Source: Chloroflexota bacterium
GTDB taxonomy: Bacteria; Chloroflexota; Anaerolineae; Aggregatilineales; Phototrophicaceae
Length of the DNA: 54,611 nt
Direction: 5' to 3'
NCBI GenBank assembly: GCA_009841405.1
Contig: VXLV01000100.1
Span: 1-54,611, forward strand
Shown: positions 35,515 through 44,687 of the stretch, in pieces
Position numbering within the stretch: position 1 is the stretch's first letter
Layout: each line of letters begins with the position of its first letter
Translations under genes and position numbers: made by a program
The notes under the pieces: model-generated
Seen by the model: only the letters and a program-made list of their open reading frames with translations
Told to the model about the DNA's origin: nothing
Database searches by the model: none

Positions 35515-38130
35515 TCAACCGCAGTCGCCTTCAGTCGCCACGTAATCCGCGCTGATCCAGCCGGTCTGTCGATCGCTCTCCACTTCAAACCAGCCTTGCG
35601 TCCGCGCTCTCGCCGGCAGCGTCGCATTTTGCGAAACGCCGCCGATGATGCTGCCGCCAGGCCCGTCGCGGAAGTTGAGCGTGTGGGTCGTGGTCACAGC
35701 GCAGTTGTCCAGGGCTTGCCGGACCGGGATTGACTCGATCGCGCCGATATCGCAGGGGCCCACTTGCGCGCGCGGCCTGCCGACCTGGTCGGTATCGGGG
35801 CAGAAGCGCGGATCTGCAGCGCGAATCGCCGGGCTGCCGGGACGCGGCGAGACAAAGGTCGCGCCATCGCTCGCTTCTGCAAGCATGGGGTCAGCGCTTA
35901 GCATCGGCTCGCAGCTGCCGCCGACGATAAGGTTGCCGACATTCTGCGTTAATTCCCCGACGCAATGCTTCTGGTTTGGGGAGCCGGAAAGCATGCTGTT
36001 GCGCATGCTAACGCGGCTCCGCACGCCATAACCGGTGAAGAATATGTGTATCGCCGAGCCGGCGCCACGGTTGACATGATTGTAGATCGTAACGTGCGTT
36101 AGGGTCGCGTTCGCGCCGTTCTCCGCCGCCAAGGCGCCACCGCCCCAGCTGGCGCTATTGTTGATGAAGCTGCTATTGATCGCCTCAAGCCGCGGGTGAT
36201 TCAGCAAATTGATGGCGCCGCCGCTTTGCCCGGCCGAGTTCAGCGAGAAGCTGCTGTTTTCAATCCGGGCGCTACCGTCATTCAGATTGATTGCGCCGCC
36301 CGTGCTTCCCGCGCGATTGCGGACAAAGCTGCTCCCACTTACCGTTACGCTCGCCTTCCTGCCAAAGAGCGCCTCAACCGCGATCGCGCCGCCGACATCC
36401 GCGGAATTGCGGACGAAGCTGGAATCGCTGACGACAGCGCGACCGCCGTTCTGCAGCCGGATCGCGCCGCCCGGCTGGCTGAAACTGGTTCCTTCGGTCA
36501 GGGTCAGATTCTTGACCGTGAGATGCCCGCCATCGACGTCAAAAATGCGGAACTTCCGGCTGCCGCTGATCGTATGCCCGTTGCCCTCAATTGTGATGTC
36601 GCTTGTGATGGCCGGCAGCCGCGAGAATAGCAGGATGTCTCGCGTCAGCCGAATGGCGTCGGCGCCGCTGCCCGCCCGGCATCCAGCGACAGCCTTGTCG
36701 GTATTGGCGGCGATGATTTGATCGGCCAGGCTGCAAGCCGGCGGCGGCACGATAGGCGCCGGCGCGGCCTCGGCTGACGTGGCTTCAATCGCGCCAACAT
36801 CGCAGCCGCCGCCTTGTGGCCGCGGTGTGCCAAGCTGATCGCTGTCAGGACAGTAGTCGGCAACGGCTGCATCAATAGCCGGGCTTCGATCCAGCAGGGG
36901 ATAGTAGGCTGGCTCGCCGCTGAGTTCGCCTAGCATGACAGCGTCGCTGGAACGGACCGCGCAAGTTCCGTCCGGGCTCAGGTTGCCAACGTTCTGGTCG
37001 AAGCCGCCCGCGCAATCTTCGCCTCGGCCTCTGCCAACAAGGATGCTGTTGCGCAAGGCCACTCTACCGCCGCTCTGATTCTTGATCGCGCTGGCATCCC
37101 AGTAGAGCGACCAATTGTCTTTGAAAGTCGCGTGTGTGATTGTGGCGCTGGCGTTGCCGCTGATCGCCAGGGCGCCGGCGCCGTGCCGCGACTGATTCTC
37201 ACTAAAGGTGCTGTTGGCAATGTCCAGCGCGCCGCCGCCGACGCGTATCGCCCCGCCGCCGCTATCGGCCGCATTCCTTGCGAAGCTGCTTGACGCTACG
37301 CGGATCGAGCCGAAGTTGGCGTAAATCGCGCCGCCGTCGCCGGCGACGCTATTGCTGTCGAAGCTGCTGCTGCTGATGGTCAACCGGACGCCGCTGCTGC
37401 CGCTTGCGAATGCGCCGCCGGATGTGGCTCGGTTCTCCCTGAATGTCGACCCGTCTATGCTGGCCTGCGCGCCGTTCAGCAGCGCAATTGCGCCGCCATC
37501 GCCCGTATCGATTATTCTGTCCATGCTGTTATGGTAATAGGTGACGTGGACACAGCCGTCCTGGTCTACGCTGCGCTCTTCCCGCTCAGAGCCCTGGCCG
37601 CCGGGGTTGAGCGCCGACTTCACCGAATCAGCGCAGTTCTTCGCGAAGGTAGTGTTGACGACGCTCAGCGCGCCGCCGTCGGCAAATATCGCGCCGCCGT
37701 CTGAAGCTCGGTTGTGGCTTAAGGTCGAGTTCTCGATCACAAGTCGCGCTCCATTGCGCATCCGTATCGCCCCGCCAACCCCCTCGCCGGCATTGCCCTG
37801 CGTCAGGGTCACATTTGATAGCGTCAGCGCGCCGCCGTTCACATCGAAAATTCTATAGGCCTCACTCCCGCTGATGCCATGCCCGCCGCCATCAATCGTC
37901 AGCCGGCTCGTGATTGGCGGCAGAGCCGCGCTCAAGTTTATGTCGCCTGTCAGCGCAATCGTCCCGCTGCCATCACGATTGGCCGCGTAAATCGCAGCGA
38001 GCAGCCCGTCAAAGTCCGCCGCCGCGTCGACCCCCGGCGCCGCTCCCCAAGTCAGCAGTAGCGACAGTAGCAGCGCCGCCGCAACTGATCGTCTCAAACG
38101 TATTATCGCTATGGAGCTATTCCAACTCAC
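35515..38130 (-). CDS. Secreted beta-helix / SH3b protein P3 with variable loop
   Basis: 871 aa: signal peptide about 1-36 (RSVAAALLLSLLLTWGAAPG), a Cys-free opening module (ADFDGLLAAIYAANRDGSG) with the KNCA...DGC variable loop (37552-37635), a Cys-type module (CSLADQIIAANTDKAVAGC) and SH3b (CAVTTTHTLNFRDGPGG to EGDCG). It starts with GTG 38130, inside the last codons of P2. GAAGGA, 8 nt upstream, lies in the codons for the KDGDC end of P2, so translation is probably coupled. Its SH3b shares IIGGV-Q--TLPA with P1 but not with P2. Confidence 0.88.
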   Translation of the reverse strand: MSWNSSIAIIRLRRSVAAALLLSLLLTWGAAPGVDAAADFDGLLAAIYAANRDGSGTIALTGDINLSAALPPITSRLTIDGGGHGISGSEAYRIFDVNGGALTLSNVTLTQGNAGEGVGGAIRMRNGARLVIENSTLSHNRASDGGAIFADGGALSVVNTTFAKNCADSVKSALNPGGQGSEREERSVDQDGCVHVTYYHNSMDRIIDTGDGGAIALLNGAQASIDGSTFRENRATSGGAFASGSSGVRLTISSSSFDSNSVAGDGGAIYANFGSIRVASSSFARNAADSGGGAIRVGGGALDIANSTFSENQSRHGAGALAISGNASATITHATFKDNWSLYWDASAIKNQSGGRVALRNSILVGRGRGEDCAGGFDQNVGNLSPDGTCAVRSSDAVMLGELSGEPAYYPLLDRSPAIDAAVADYCPDSDQLGTPRPQGGGCDVGAIEATSAEAAPAPIVPPPACSLADQIIAANTDKAVAGCRAGSGADAIRLTRDILLFSRLPAITSDITIEGNGHTISGSRKFRIFDVDGGHLTVKNLTLTEGTSFSQPGGAIRLQNGGRAVVSDSSFVRNSADVGGAIAVEALFGRKASVTVSGSSFVRNRAGSTGGAINLNDGSARIENSSFSLNSAGQSGGAINLLNHPRLEAINSSFINNSASWGGGALAAENGANATLTHVTIYNHVNRGAGSAIHIFFTGYGVRSRVSMRNSMLSGSPNQKHCVGELTQNVGNLIVGGSCEPMLSADPMLAEASDGATFVSPRPGSPAIRAADPRFCPDTDQVGRPRAQVGPCDIGAIESIPVRQALDNCAVTTTHTLNFRDGPGGSIIGGVSQNATLPARARTQGWFEVESDRQTGWISADYVATEGDCG

Positions 38131-40747
38131 AATCGCCGTCCTTCACCACATAATCCGCGCTGATCCAGCCCGTCTCGCCCTCATGCTCCACCTCGAACCA
38201 GCGCGGCGTCCGGCCGGCAGCCGCAAGCGTCGCGCCTTCCGCCACCAGACCGATCTTCGCGCCGCCCGGCCCATCACGGAAATTGAGCGCGTGCGTGGTG
38301 GTCACGGCACACGCGGCCAGCGCCTGGCGAACCGGAACGGCTTCAATCGCGCCGATATCGCAGGGGCCAACTAGCGCGCGCGGCCGCCCCAGTTGGTCGG
38401 TGTCGGTGCAGAACCGGGCGTCGGCCGCGCCTATGGCCGGGCTGCCGGGCAGCGGCGAAATATGAGTCGCGCCGTCAACCGGTTCTTCCAGCATGGGGTC
38501 GCCGCTCAGCCTCGGCGAACACCAGCCGCCCTCAATCAGATTGCCGATGTTCTGCCTCAGATTGTCGCAGAACGCAGACGTCAGCGGGCCGACAATGATG
38601 CTGTTGCGCAGGTTGAACTTGCCAGGAGGATCAAAAGCGCTGTCGGTAGTATGCAGCGCGCCTTTTACAGCATATGGCGCATGAATTGTAACATGCGTGA
38701 GCGTGGCGATAACGCCGTTTTCCACCGCCAAAACGCTGATGCTGGTTCTATTAACGAAGCTGGTGTTGACGATATCAAGCCGGGAGCGAGGGTTTACCAT
38801 CATTATTGCGCTGCCTTTGCCGAACCCGGCGGAATTACCGGCGAAACTGCTGTCGTTGATCGCGATGGCACCGCCGCCGGCATAAATCGCGCCACCGCCG
38901 TTGGCGTCGCTCCGTGAGCGATTCTCACTCAGGAACGTCCTGTTCAGCGTCAACCGGGAATGGTCTGTGCCTTGCCAGCCGATGTATGCCGCCCCGCCGA
39001 GTCTCGCCGTGTTCTTGGTGATACGCGAATCATTGACCACCGCTCGACCGCCATTCAGCAACCTGATGGCGCCGCCGGAGTCGATATCGCTGTAGCCTCC
39101 CGTCATCGTCAGATTATTCACGGTTAGCGTCCCGCCATCGACATCAAAGATGCGATATTTCTCAGCCCCACTGATGATGTGTCCATTGCCCTCGATGATG
39201 ATATGGCTGGTGATCGCCGGCAGCGGTTCGAATAGAATGATGTCCCGGTCCAGGGAAATGGTATCGACGCCGCTGCCGGCCGGGCAGCCGCTGGCGGGCT
39301 GGTCCCGGTTGGCGGCGATGATCTGATAGGCGAGGGTGCAGACCAAAGGCGGCACAGGCGTCGGCTCGGCCGCGATAACGCCCCGTCCTTCAATCGCGCC
39401 GATATCACAGCCGCCGCCCTGGGGACGCGGCGTACCGACCTGGTCTGTCTCCAGGCAGAATTCTGGATTGGCGTAGTCCACCGCCGGGCTGTGGTCGCGC
39501 AAAGGGTAGTACGCGGGCGAACCCTTGACCTCGCCCAGACGGGGATCTCCGCTGGGTCGGTCCGCGCAAGTGCCGTCCGTGCTCAGGTTGCCGATATTCT
39601 GATCCCATGCGCCGACGCAGGATTCGCCGACTTTTCCGCTGACGATGATGCTATTGCGTAGGTAAGCGCTACCGCCCGCATTTCTGATCGTAGTCGCCTG
39701 GTTGTGGCGAGACCGGTTATCGACAAAAGTGGCATGGGTAACGGTAACTTCAGCGTTTTCGCCGATGCTCAAGGCGCCTCCGCCACAGCAGCCGCCAACA
39801 TGATTTTGGCTGAAGGTGCTGTTTACGATGTCAAGGGTAAAGTTGAGCGCCTCAATGGCGCCACCGCCGCCTTTGTCGGCACTGTTCTCCACAAAGCTGC
39901 TGCTGTCGATTGAGACACTGCCGCCGCCCGACCACGCCGCCCCGATGGCGCCGCCGCTCCAACTCGCGCGGTTGCCATCGAAACTGCTGCCGCTGACACG
40001 CAGCCGGATGTTCTTGCTGTCGGACGAAATGGCGCCACCGAATGTCGCCAGGTTCTCCGTGAATACGCTGCGCTCGATGGTGGACTGCGCGCCGCTCAGC
40101 AGCCGTATGGCCCCACCATCGACATCATCAGACAACTCGGAGTCAATCTCTGGCCGATCATAATCGATTCGCGTACAGCCGTTGGCGTCCACGGTACGCG
40201 AGTCTCTATTTGCGCCTTCGCGATTGCTGTTGAAAGTCGCGCTCAAAGCGCAGTTCTTCTCAAAGCGACTATCTGTGATGCGGACAGTTCCACCGTAGGC
40301 AATTATCGCGCCGCCGCTTTTGGCCCGATGGCCGCTCAAGGTCGAGTTCTCGATGACAAGCCGCGCGCCATTGCGCATCCGAATCGCGCCGCCGAATCCC
40401 TCGCCGGCATTGCCGTCGGTCAGGGTCGCCTCACTGAGCGTCAGCGAGCCGCCGTTCAGGTCAAATATGCGATAGGCGTCTTCCCCGCTGATACTGTGCC
40501 CGCCGCCGTCAATCGTGACCCGGCCCGTGATCGGGGGCAGCGCGGCGCTAAGAACGATATCGCCGCTGAGCGTGATCGTCCCGCCTCCGCTGGCGTTGGC
40601 TGCTCTAATCGCCGCAACCAAGCCCTCGAAATCATCCGCGGCATTGACCCCGGTCGCCGTCCCCAAAACGAGAAGCAGGGACAGCAGCAACGCGGCCGCA
40701 AATGACCGTCTCAGCCTTAATCTGCGCAAAGGTCTAATCGATATCAC
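38117..40747 (-). CDS. Secreted beta-helix / SH3b protein P2 with variable loop
   Basis: 876 aa: basic N-terminus and signal peptide about 1-36 (RSFAAALLLSLLLVLGTATG), a Cys-free opening module (DDFEGLVAAIRAANASGGG) with the KNCA...NGC loop (40175-40252), a Cys-type module (CTLAYQIIAANRDQPASGC) and SH3b (CAVTTTHALNFRDGPGG to DGDCELE). GTG 40747 is preceded by AGAAGG at 5 nt, and both lie in the KEGDC codons of P1. The reading frame overlaps P3 by 14 nt. GC-CG-rich runs such as VGGCCGGGALSIG include an unusual vicinal Cys pair. Confidence 0.88.
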   Translation of the reverse strand: MISIRPLRRLRLRRSFAAALLLSLLLVLGTATGVNAADDFEGLVAAIRAANASGGGTITLSGDIVLSAALPPITGRVTIDGGGHSISGEDAYRIFDLNGGSLTLSEATLTDGNAGEGFGGAIRMRNGARLVIENSTLSGHRAKSGGAIIAYGGTVRITDSRFEKNCALSATFNSNREGANRDSRTVDANGCTRIDYDRPEIDSELSDDVDGGAIRLLSGAQSTIERSVFTENLATFGGAISSDSKNIRLRVSGSSFDGNRASWSGGAIGAAWSGGGSVSIDSSSFVENSADKGGGGAIEALNFTLDIVNSTFSQNHVGGCCGGGALSIGENAEVTVTHATFVDNRSRHNQATTIRNAGGSAYLRNSIIVSGKVGESCVGAWDQNIGNLSTDGTCADRPSGDPRLGEVKGSPAYYPLRDHSPAVDYANPEFCLETDQVGTPRPQGGGCDIGAIEGRGVIAAEPTPVPPLVCTLAYQIIAANRDQPASGCPAGSGVDTISLDRDIILFEPLPAITSHIIIEGNGHIISGAEKYRIFDVDGGTLTVNNLTMTGGYSDIDSGGAIRLLNGGRAVVNDSRITKNTARLGGAAYIGWQGTDHSRLTLNRTFLSENRSRSDANGGGAIYAGGGAIAINDSSFAGNSAGFGKGSAIMMVNPRSRLDIVNTSFVNRTSISVLAVENGVIATLTHVTIHAPYAVKGALHTTDSAFDPPGKFNLRNSIIVGPLTSAFCDNLRQNIGNLIEGGWCSPRLSGDPMLEEPVDGATHISPLPGSPAIGAADARFCTDTDQLGRPRALVGPCDIGAIEAVPVRQALAACAVTTTHALNFRDGPGGAKIGLVAEGATLAAAGRTPRWFEVEHEGETGWISADYVVKDGDCELE

Positions 40748-43406
40748 AGTCGCCTTCTTTCACTACATAATTCGCGCTGATCCAGCCGGTCTGACCATCA
40801 CGCTCCACCTCGAACCAGCGCGGGGTCCTCGCCATCGCCGGCAACGTCGTGCTTTGCGGCACGCCGCCGATGATGCTGCCGCTGGGCCCGTCGCGGAAGT
40901 TGAGCGTGTGGGTCGTTGTGACGGCGCAGTTCGAGAGCGCCTGGCTGACCGGGACTGCTTCAACTGCGCCGATGTCGCAGCGCCCGACGATGGAGCGCGG
41001 TCGGCCGCGCTGGTCGGTCTCGGGGCAGAACCGGGCGTCGGCCGCGCTGATGGCCGGGCTGCCGGGCGCTGGCGCGACAAACGTTGCATTGTCAGGCGGT
41101 TCTTCAAGCATCGGGTCGCCGCTCAACCTGGGCGAGCAGGAGCCGTCCGCGATCAGATTGCCGATGTTCTGTCTCAGATTGTCACAAACGTCGGCAGACA
41201 CGCTGCCGGCAATGATGCTGTTGCGCAGGTTGAAACGGCCAGCGGACGTGAAGGCGTCTTCGCGCGTATACAAGACGAGCCTGCGCTCAATAAAAGCGTA
41301 CAGGGTGACGTGCGTGAGATTGGCGGTCGCGCCGTTTTCCATGGACAGAACACTGTCGCCGTTGTTGATGAAGCTGCTGTTGACGGCATCAAGTCTGGTA
41401 CGGGGATTAACCATAGCGATGGCGCTGCCGCGACCATAACCGAACGCTGAATTTTGTACGAAGCTGCTGTTGCTGACGGTGACGATTCCACCCCCGGCGT
41501 AGATCGCGCCACCGCCATTGCGGGCGTGGTTGTCAACAAAGCTGCTGTTGCTCACCGTCAGCCATATGCTGTCTGTGCCGACCCAGCCGATGAAAGCCGC
41601 GCCGCCAGCGTCGGCGCTGTTATTGATAAAGCTGGAGTCGCTGACGGTCGCGCGCCCGCCGTTTTGCAGCTTGATCGCGCCGCCGTCGCCATTAGCCGCG
41701 TTGGCGTCCATCATCGTCAAGTTTCTGATTGTCAATATCCCGCCATCGACGTCAAAGATGCGGTATTTGCCCGCCCCGCTGATGCTGTGCCCGTTGCCCT
41801 CAATGATGATATGGCTGGCGATCGCCGGCAGCGGTTCGAACAGTAAGATGTCCTTGTCCAGAACAATAGTATCGACGCCGCTCCCGGCCGGGCAGCCGCT
41901 TGAGGGCCGGTCCCGGTTGGCGGCGACTATCTGATGAGCCAAGGTGCAGACCAGGGGCGGCACACGCGTCGGCTCGGCCGCGATGGCGCCCCGCGCTTCA
42001 ATCGCGCCGATATCGCAGCCGCCGCCTTGTGGGCGCGGCGTGCCGGCCTGATCCGCCTTCAGGCAGTATTTCGGATCGGCGTAGTCAATCGCCTGGCTGC
42101 GGTCGCGCAGCGGGTAATGCGCCGGCGAGCCGGTCAATTCGCCGAGTCGGGGATCGTCGCTGGGCCGGTCGGCGCAAGTGCCATCCGTGCTCAGGTTGCC
42201 AGCGTGTTCCCAGGCGCCGATGCAGTCCTCGCCTTCGCCCGCGCTGGTAACGATGCTGTTGCGCAGAAAGGCTTTCCCGCCGGTCTTGCTTATCGCGTTA
42301 GCCTTGTGCCGCCGCGACCAATTGTCCACAAAGGTCGCGTGGGTAATGCTGACTTGGGCGTCCTCGTCGATCTTGAGCGCGCCGCCGTCTCCCCCAGCCC
42401 GGTTGCCGCCGAATGTGCTGTTGACGATTTCCAGGGCGCCATGACTGCTCTCGATCGCCCCGCCATCGCCTTCCTCAGTCGAGTTCTCCACAAAGCTGCT
42501 GCCGCCGATGGAGATCCTGCCGCCGCCCAGCCAGCTGCCCCCGAGGGCGCCGCCGCTCTGGCTGGCGCGGTTGAACAGGAAGCTGCTGCCGCTGACGTTC
42601 AGCCGCACGTCTTTGCTGGCGGTCGAGATTGCGCCGCCGTATGCAGCCCGGTTCTCGCTGAAAGCGGACTGCTCGACAGTAACCCGGGCGCCGTTCAAGA
42701 GCCGAATCGCGCCGCCATCGACATGCGACTGGACGTCGGCGTCGATCTCTGACCGAGTATATCTGACACGGACACAGCCGTCGTCATCGACAGTTCGGCG
42801 CTCCGAATTCACGCCGGCCACGAGAGCGAAAAAGGCGTACTGCGCGCAGTTCTTGTCGAAGCGGCTATTCGATATGCTAGCGGTCCCGCCCCGCGCGTAA
42901 ATCGCGCCCGCGCTCTGTTCTGCGATATTGCCTGTGACCGTGCTGTCGCTGATCGCGAGTTGGCCGCCTGACATCGCAATCGCGCCGCCATGTCGCGCCG
43001 AATTCGCGCTGAGCGTCGAGCGATCAATCGTGACCCGCGCGCCACTGCGCATCCGTATCGCGCCGCCTTCGCCCTCGCCGGCATTGCCCTGTGTCAGCGT
43101 CACATTTGATAGCGTCAGCGCGCCGCCATTCACGTCAAAGATGCGATAGGCGTCATCCCCGCTGATGCTGTGCCCGCCGCCGTCAATCGTGACCCGGCCC
43201 GTGATGGGCGGCAGCGCCGCGCTCAGTATGATGTTTCCGCCGAGCGTGATCGTCCGGCTGCCGCTGGCGTTGGCCGCGGCGATCTCGGACCGCAGACTGT
43301 CATCAACGTTTGCCGACGACAATATCCCGCTGCCCAACCAGAGGGTCGTCAGCGCGACTGCCAGGACTCGCCTTGCCAACTTGCTCAAACCAGCGCGCAT
43401 CATCAT
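40734..43406 (-). CDS. Secreted beta-helix / SH3b protein P1, first of the array
   Basis: 890 aa: signal peptide about 1-33 (RRVLAVALTTLWLGSGILSS), a Cys-free opening module (VDDSLRSEIAAANASGSR) with the KNCA...DGC variable loop (42774-42848), a Cys-type module (CTLAHQIVAANRDRPSSGC) and SH3b (CAVTTTHTLNFRDGPSG to EGDCDID). ATG 43406 is chosen because GGAGG at 43412-43416 is 5 nt upstream; in-frame ATG 43418 overlaps that site. A consensus-like promoter lies just upstream and no other comparable one was found in the array, so this gene probably heads a ~26-kb transcript. Export and surface location are inferred. Confidence 0.9.
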   Translation of the reverse strand: MMMRAGLSKLARRVLAVALTTLWLGSGILSSANVDDSLRSEIAAANASGSRTITLGGNIILSAALPPITGRVTIDGGGHSISGDDAYRIFDVNGGALTLSNVTLTQGNAGEGEGGAIRMRSGARVTIDRSTLSANSARHGGAIAMSGGQLAISDSTVTGNIAEQSAGAIYARGGTASISNSRFDKNCAQYAFFALVAGVNSERRTVDDDGCVRVRYTRSEIDADVQSHVDGGAIRLLNGARVTVEQSAFSENRAAYGGAISTASKDVRLNVSGSSFLFNRASQSGGALGGSWLGGGRISIGGSSFVENSTEEGDGGAIESSHGALEIVNSTFGGNRAGGDGGALKIDEDAQVSITHATFVDNWSRRHKANAISKTGGKAFLRNSIVTSAGEGEDCIGAWEHAGNLSTDGTCADRPSDDPRLGELTGSPAHYPLRDRSQAIDYADPKYCLKADQAGTPRPQGGGCDIGAIEARGAIAAEPTRVPPLVCTLAHQIVAANRDRPSSGCPAGSGVDTIVLDKDILLFEPLPAIASHIIIEGNGHSISGAGKYRIFDVDGGILTIRNLTMMDANAANGDGGAIKLQNGGRATVSDSSFINNSADAGGAAFIGWVGTDSIWLTVSNSSFVDNHARNGGGAIYAGGGIVTVSNSSFVQNSAFGYGRGSAIAMVNPRTRLDAVNSSFINNGDSVLSMENGATANLTHVTLYAFIERRLVLYTREDAFTSAGRFNLRNSIIAGSVSADVCDNLRQNIGNLIADGSCSPRLSGDPMLEEPPDNATFVAPAPGSPAISAADARFCPETDQRGRPRSIVGRCDIGAVEAVPVSQALSNCAVTTTHTLNFRDGPSGSIIGGVPQSTTLPAMARTPRWFEVERDGQTGWISANYVVKEGDCDID

Positions 43407-43431
43407 TTTCGCCTCCATTCTCAATGCCGGA

Positions 43432-43460
43432 AGTATAGCCGGGCGCAGTTTCCTGGACAA
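43432..43460 (-). promoter_or_regulatory. Sigma70-like promoter for the beta-helix array
   Basis: On the minus strand TTGTCC (43455-43460) and TATACT (43432-43437) are separated by 17 nt. Transcription would begin near 43425, leaving a leader of about 20 nt that holds the GGAGG site of P1. The same hexamer pair with 18-nt spacing occurs at 46324-46353. Confidence 0.72.
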
Positions 43461-43541
43461 ACGTCGCCCTCCAGCTAAGCGAGACTTTTCCGGCTACGAC
43501 CGCCTTCTGCGACTGATGCGCCGCGCCGGGCGATTTTGCGA

Positions 43542-43570
43542 TTGCAGGGCGCAAGCGCATCCATTACACT
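43542..43570 (+). promoter_or_regulatory. Sigma70-like promoter for the amidohydrolase gene
   Basis: TTGCAG (43542-43547) and TACACT (43565-43570) with 17-nt spacing; start expected near 43577, about 26 nt before ATG 43603. It is divergent from the array promoter, with about 80 nt between the two -35 boxes. Confidence 0.6.
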
Positions 43571-43602
43571 CTCGCCACAATCTGTATCCGCGAGGACAAC
43601 TC

Positions 43603-44397
43603 ATGGCCAAACTTTCCATCAGCCTGGGGCAAATGCAGATCAAATTGGCGCGCGTGGAAGACAATCTGGCCGCGGCCGAAGGCATGATTGGCGAAGCCGC
43701 CGCGCGCAATGCCGACCTGGTGGTGCTGCCGGAGTTGTGGTCTACCGGCTACGATTTGGAAAACGCCGCCGACTACGCGGACGAATTGGGCGCGGGCATG
43801 TTCGCGCAGATTTCCGAAACGGCGCGCGACAACTCTGTTGCGGTCTTTGGCTCGGTGCTGGAGCGGCGCGGCGATCAGGTCATGAATTGCGCCGCCTATT
43901 ATGATGCGCAGGGCGGGCTGGCCGCGGTCTATCGCAAGATCCACCTCTTCCGCCTTTTCGACGAACACAAGTGGTTGGGTGAGGGCGAGACGCCGGCGAC
44001 CCTCGCGTTTCCCTGGGGCGCGGCCGGCTTGAGCATCTGCTATGATTTGCGCTTTCCTGAGCTATTTCGGCGCTATGCCGTAGCACAGAACGCCAAGCTT
44101 ATCCTGCTCTGCGCCGAGTGGCCGCTGATCCGCGTCGAGCATTGGCGAACCTTGCTGATCGCCCGCGCAATCGAGAATCAGTGCTTCGTCGTGGCGACCA
44201 ATTCCTGCGGCGATACCGGCGGGACCGTCTTTGGCGGGCACTCCATGATTGTCGACCCCTGGGGCAAAATCATCGTGGAAGCCGGCGAAGACGAATGCCT
44301 GCTCAGCGCCGAAATCGACCTGTCCGAGGTGGACCGCGTCCGGCAGCAGATTCCAGTCTTTGAAGACAGGCGGCCCGATGCTTATCTGAGCAACTGA
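43603..44397 (+). CDS. Carbon-nitrogen hydrolase (nitrilase superfamily, omega-amidase-like)
   Basis: 264-aa cytoplasmic amidohydrolase. The Glu-Lys-Cys triad is complete: Glu44 (VVLPELWSTGY), Lys112 (VYRKIHLF) and Cys146 (GLSICYDLRFPELFR). Length and the YRKIHLF / CYDLRFPE motifs fit the Nit2/YafV group, which hydrolyses alpha-keto acid omega-amides such as 2-oxoglutaramate. The frame is open far upstream to 43165, but ATG 43603 matches the family start, has GAGG 7 nt upstream and its own promoter. It is divergent from the beta-helix array and seems unrelated to it. Confidence 0.92.
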   Translation: MAKLSISLGQMQIKLARVEDNLAAAEGMIGEAAARNADLVVLPELWSTGYDLENAADYADELGAGMFAQISETARDNSVAVFGSVLERRGDQVMNCAAYYDAQGGLAAVYRKIHLFRLFDEHKWLGEGETPATLAFPWGAAGLSICYDLRFPELFRRYAVAQNAKLILLCAEWPLIRVEHWRTLLIARAIENQCFVVATNSCGDTGGTVFGGHSMIVDPWGKIIVEAGEDECLLSAEIDLSEVDRVRQQIPVFEDRRPDAYLSN

Positions 44398-44416
44398 CGC
44401 CGGCGCCGCGCGGGTC

Positions 44417-44445
44417 TTGAAAATCGGCGCGCGCTGTGCTATTCT
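44417..44445 (+). promoter_or_regulatory. Sigma70-like promoter upstream of the CarD gene
   Basis: TTGAAA (44417-44422) and TATTCT (44440-44445), spacing 17 nt. The leader to ATG 44688 would be about 235 nt, long enough for regulation, but no known riboswitch fold was recognised in it. Confidence 0.55.
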
Positions 44446-44687
44446 CGGCGCGTGAACAATAACCAGACAGCAATCAGTCGTCCAGCAAGTCTTCATAAAG
44501 CGGCAATCCCTCTTCGCATTCTTGGCCTCAATGATGTGTTTTCGAGCAGGCGCGCCGACCTGATGATGTCGGCTACGCGCGCGCCGGCAGCGCCGAGTAG
44601 AGACAATCAGGCGGCTGATGCTGTATAGCATTATGAGGAGCAACGCGGGCGATTCATACGGGCGAGAGCTAGAGACGGAGAATTCTT

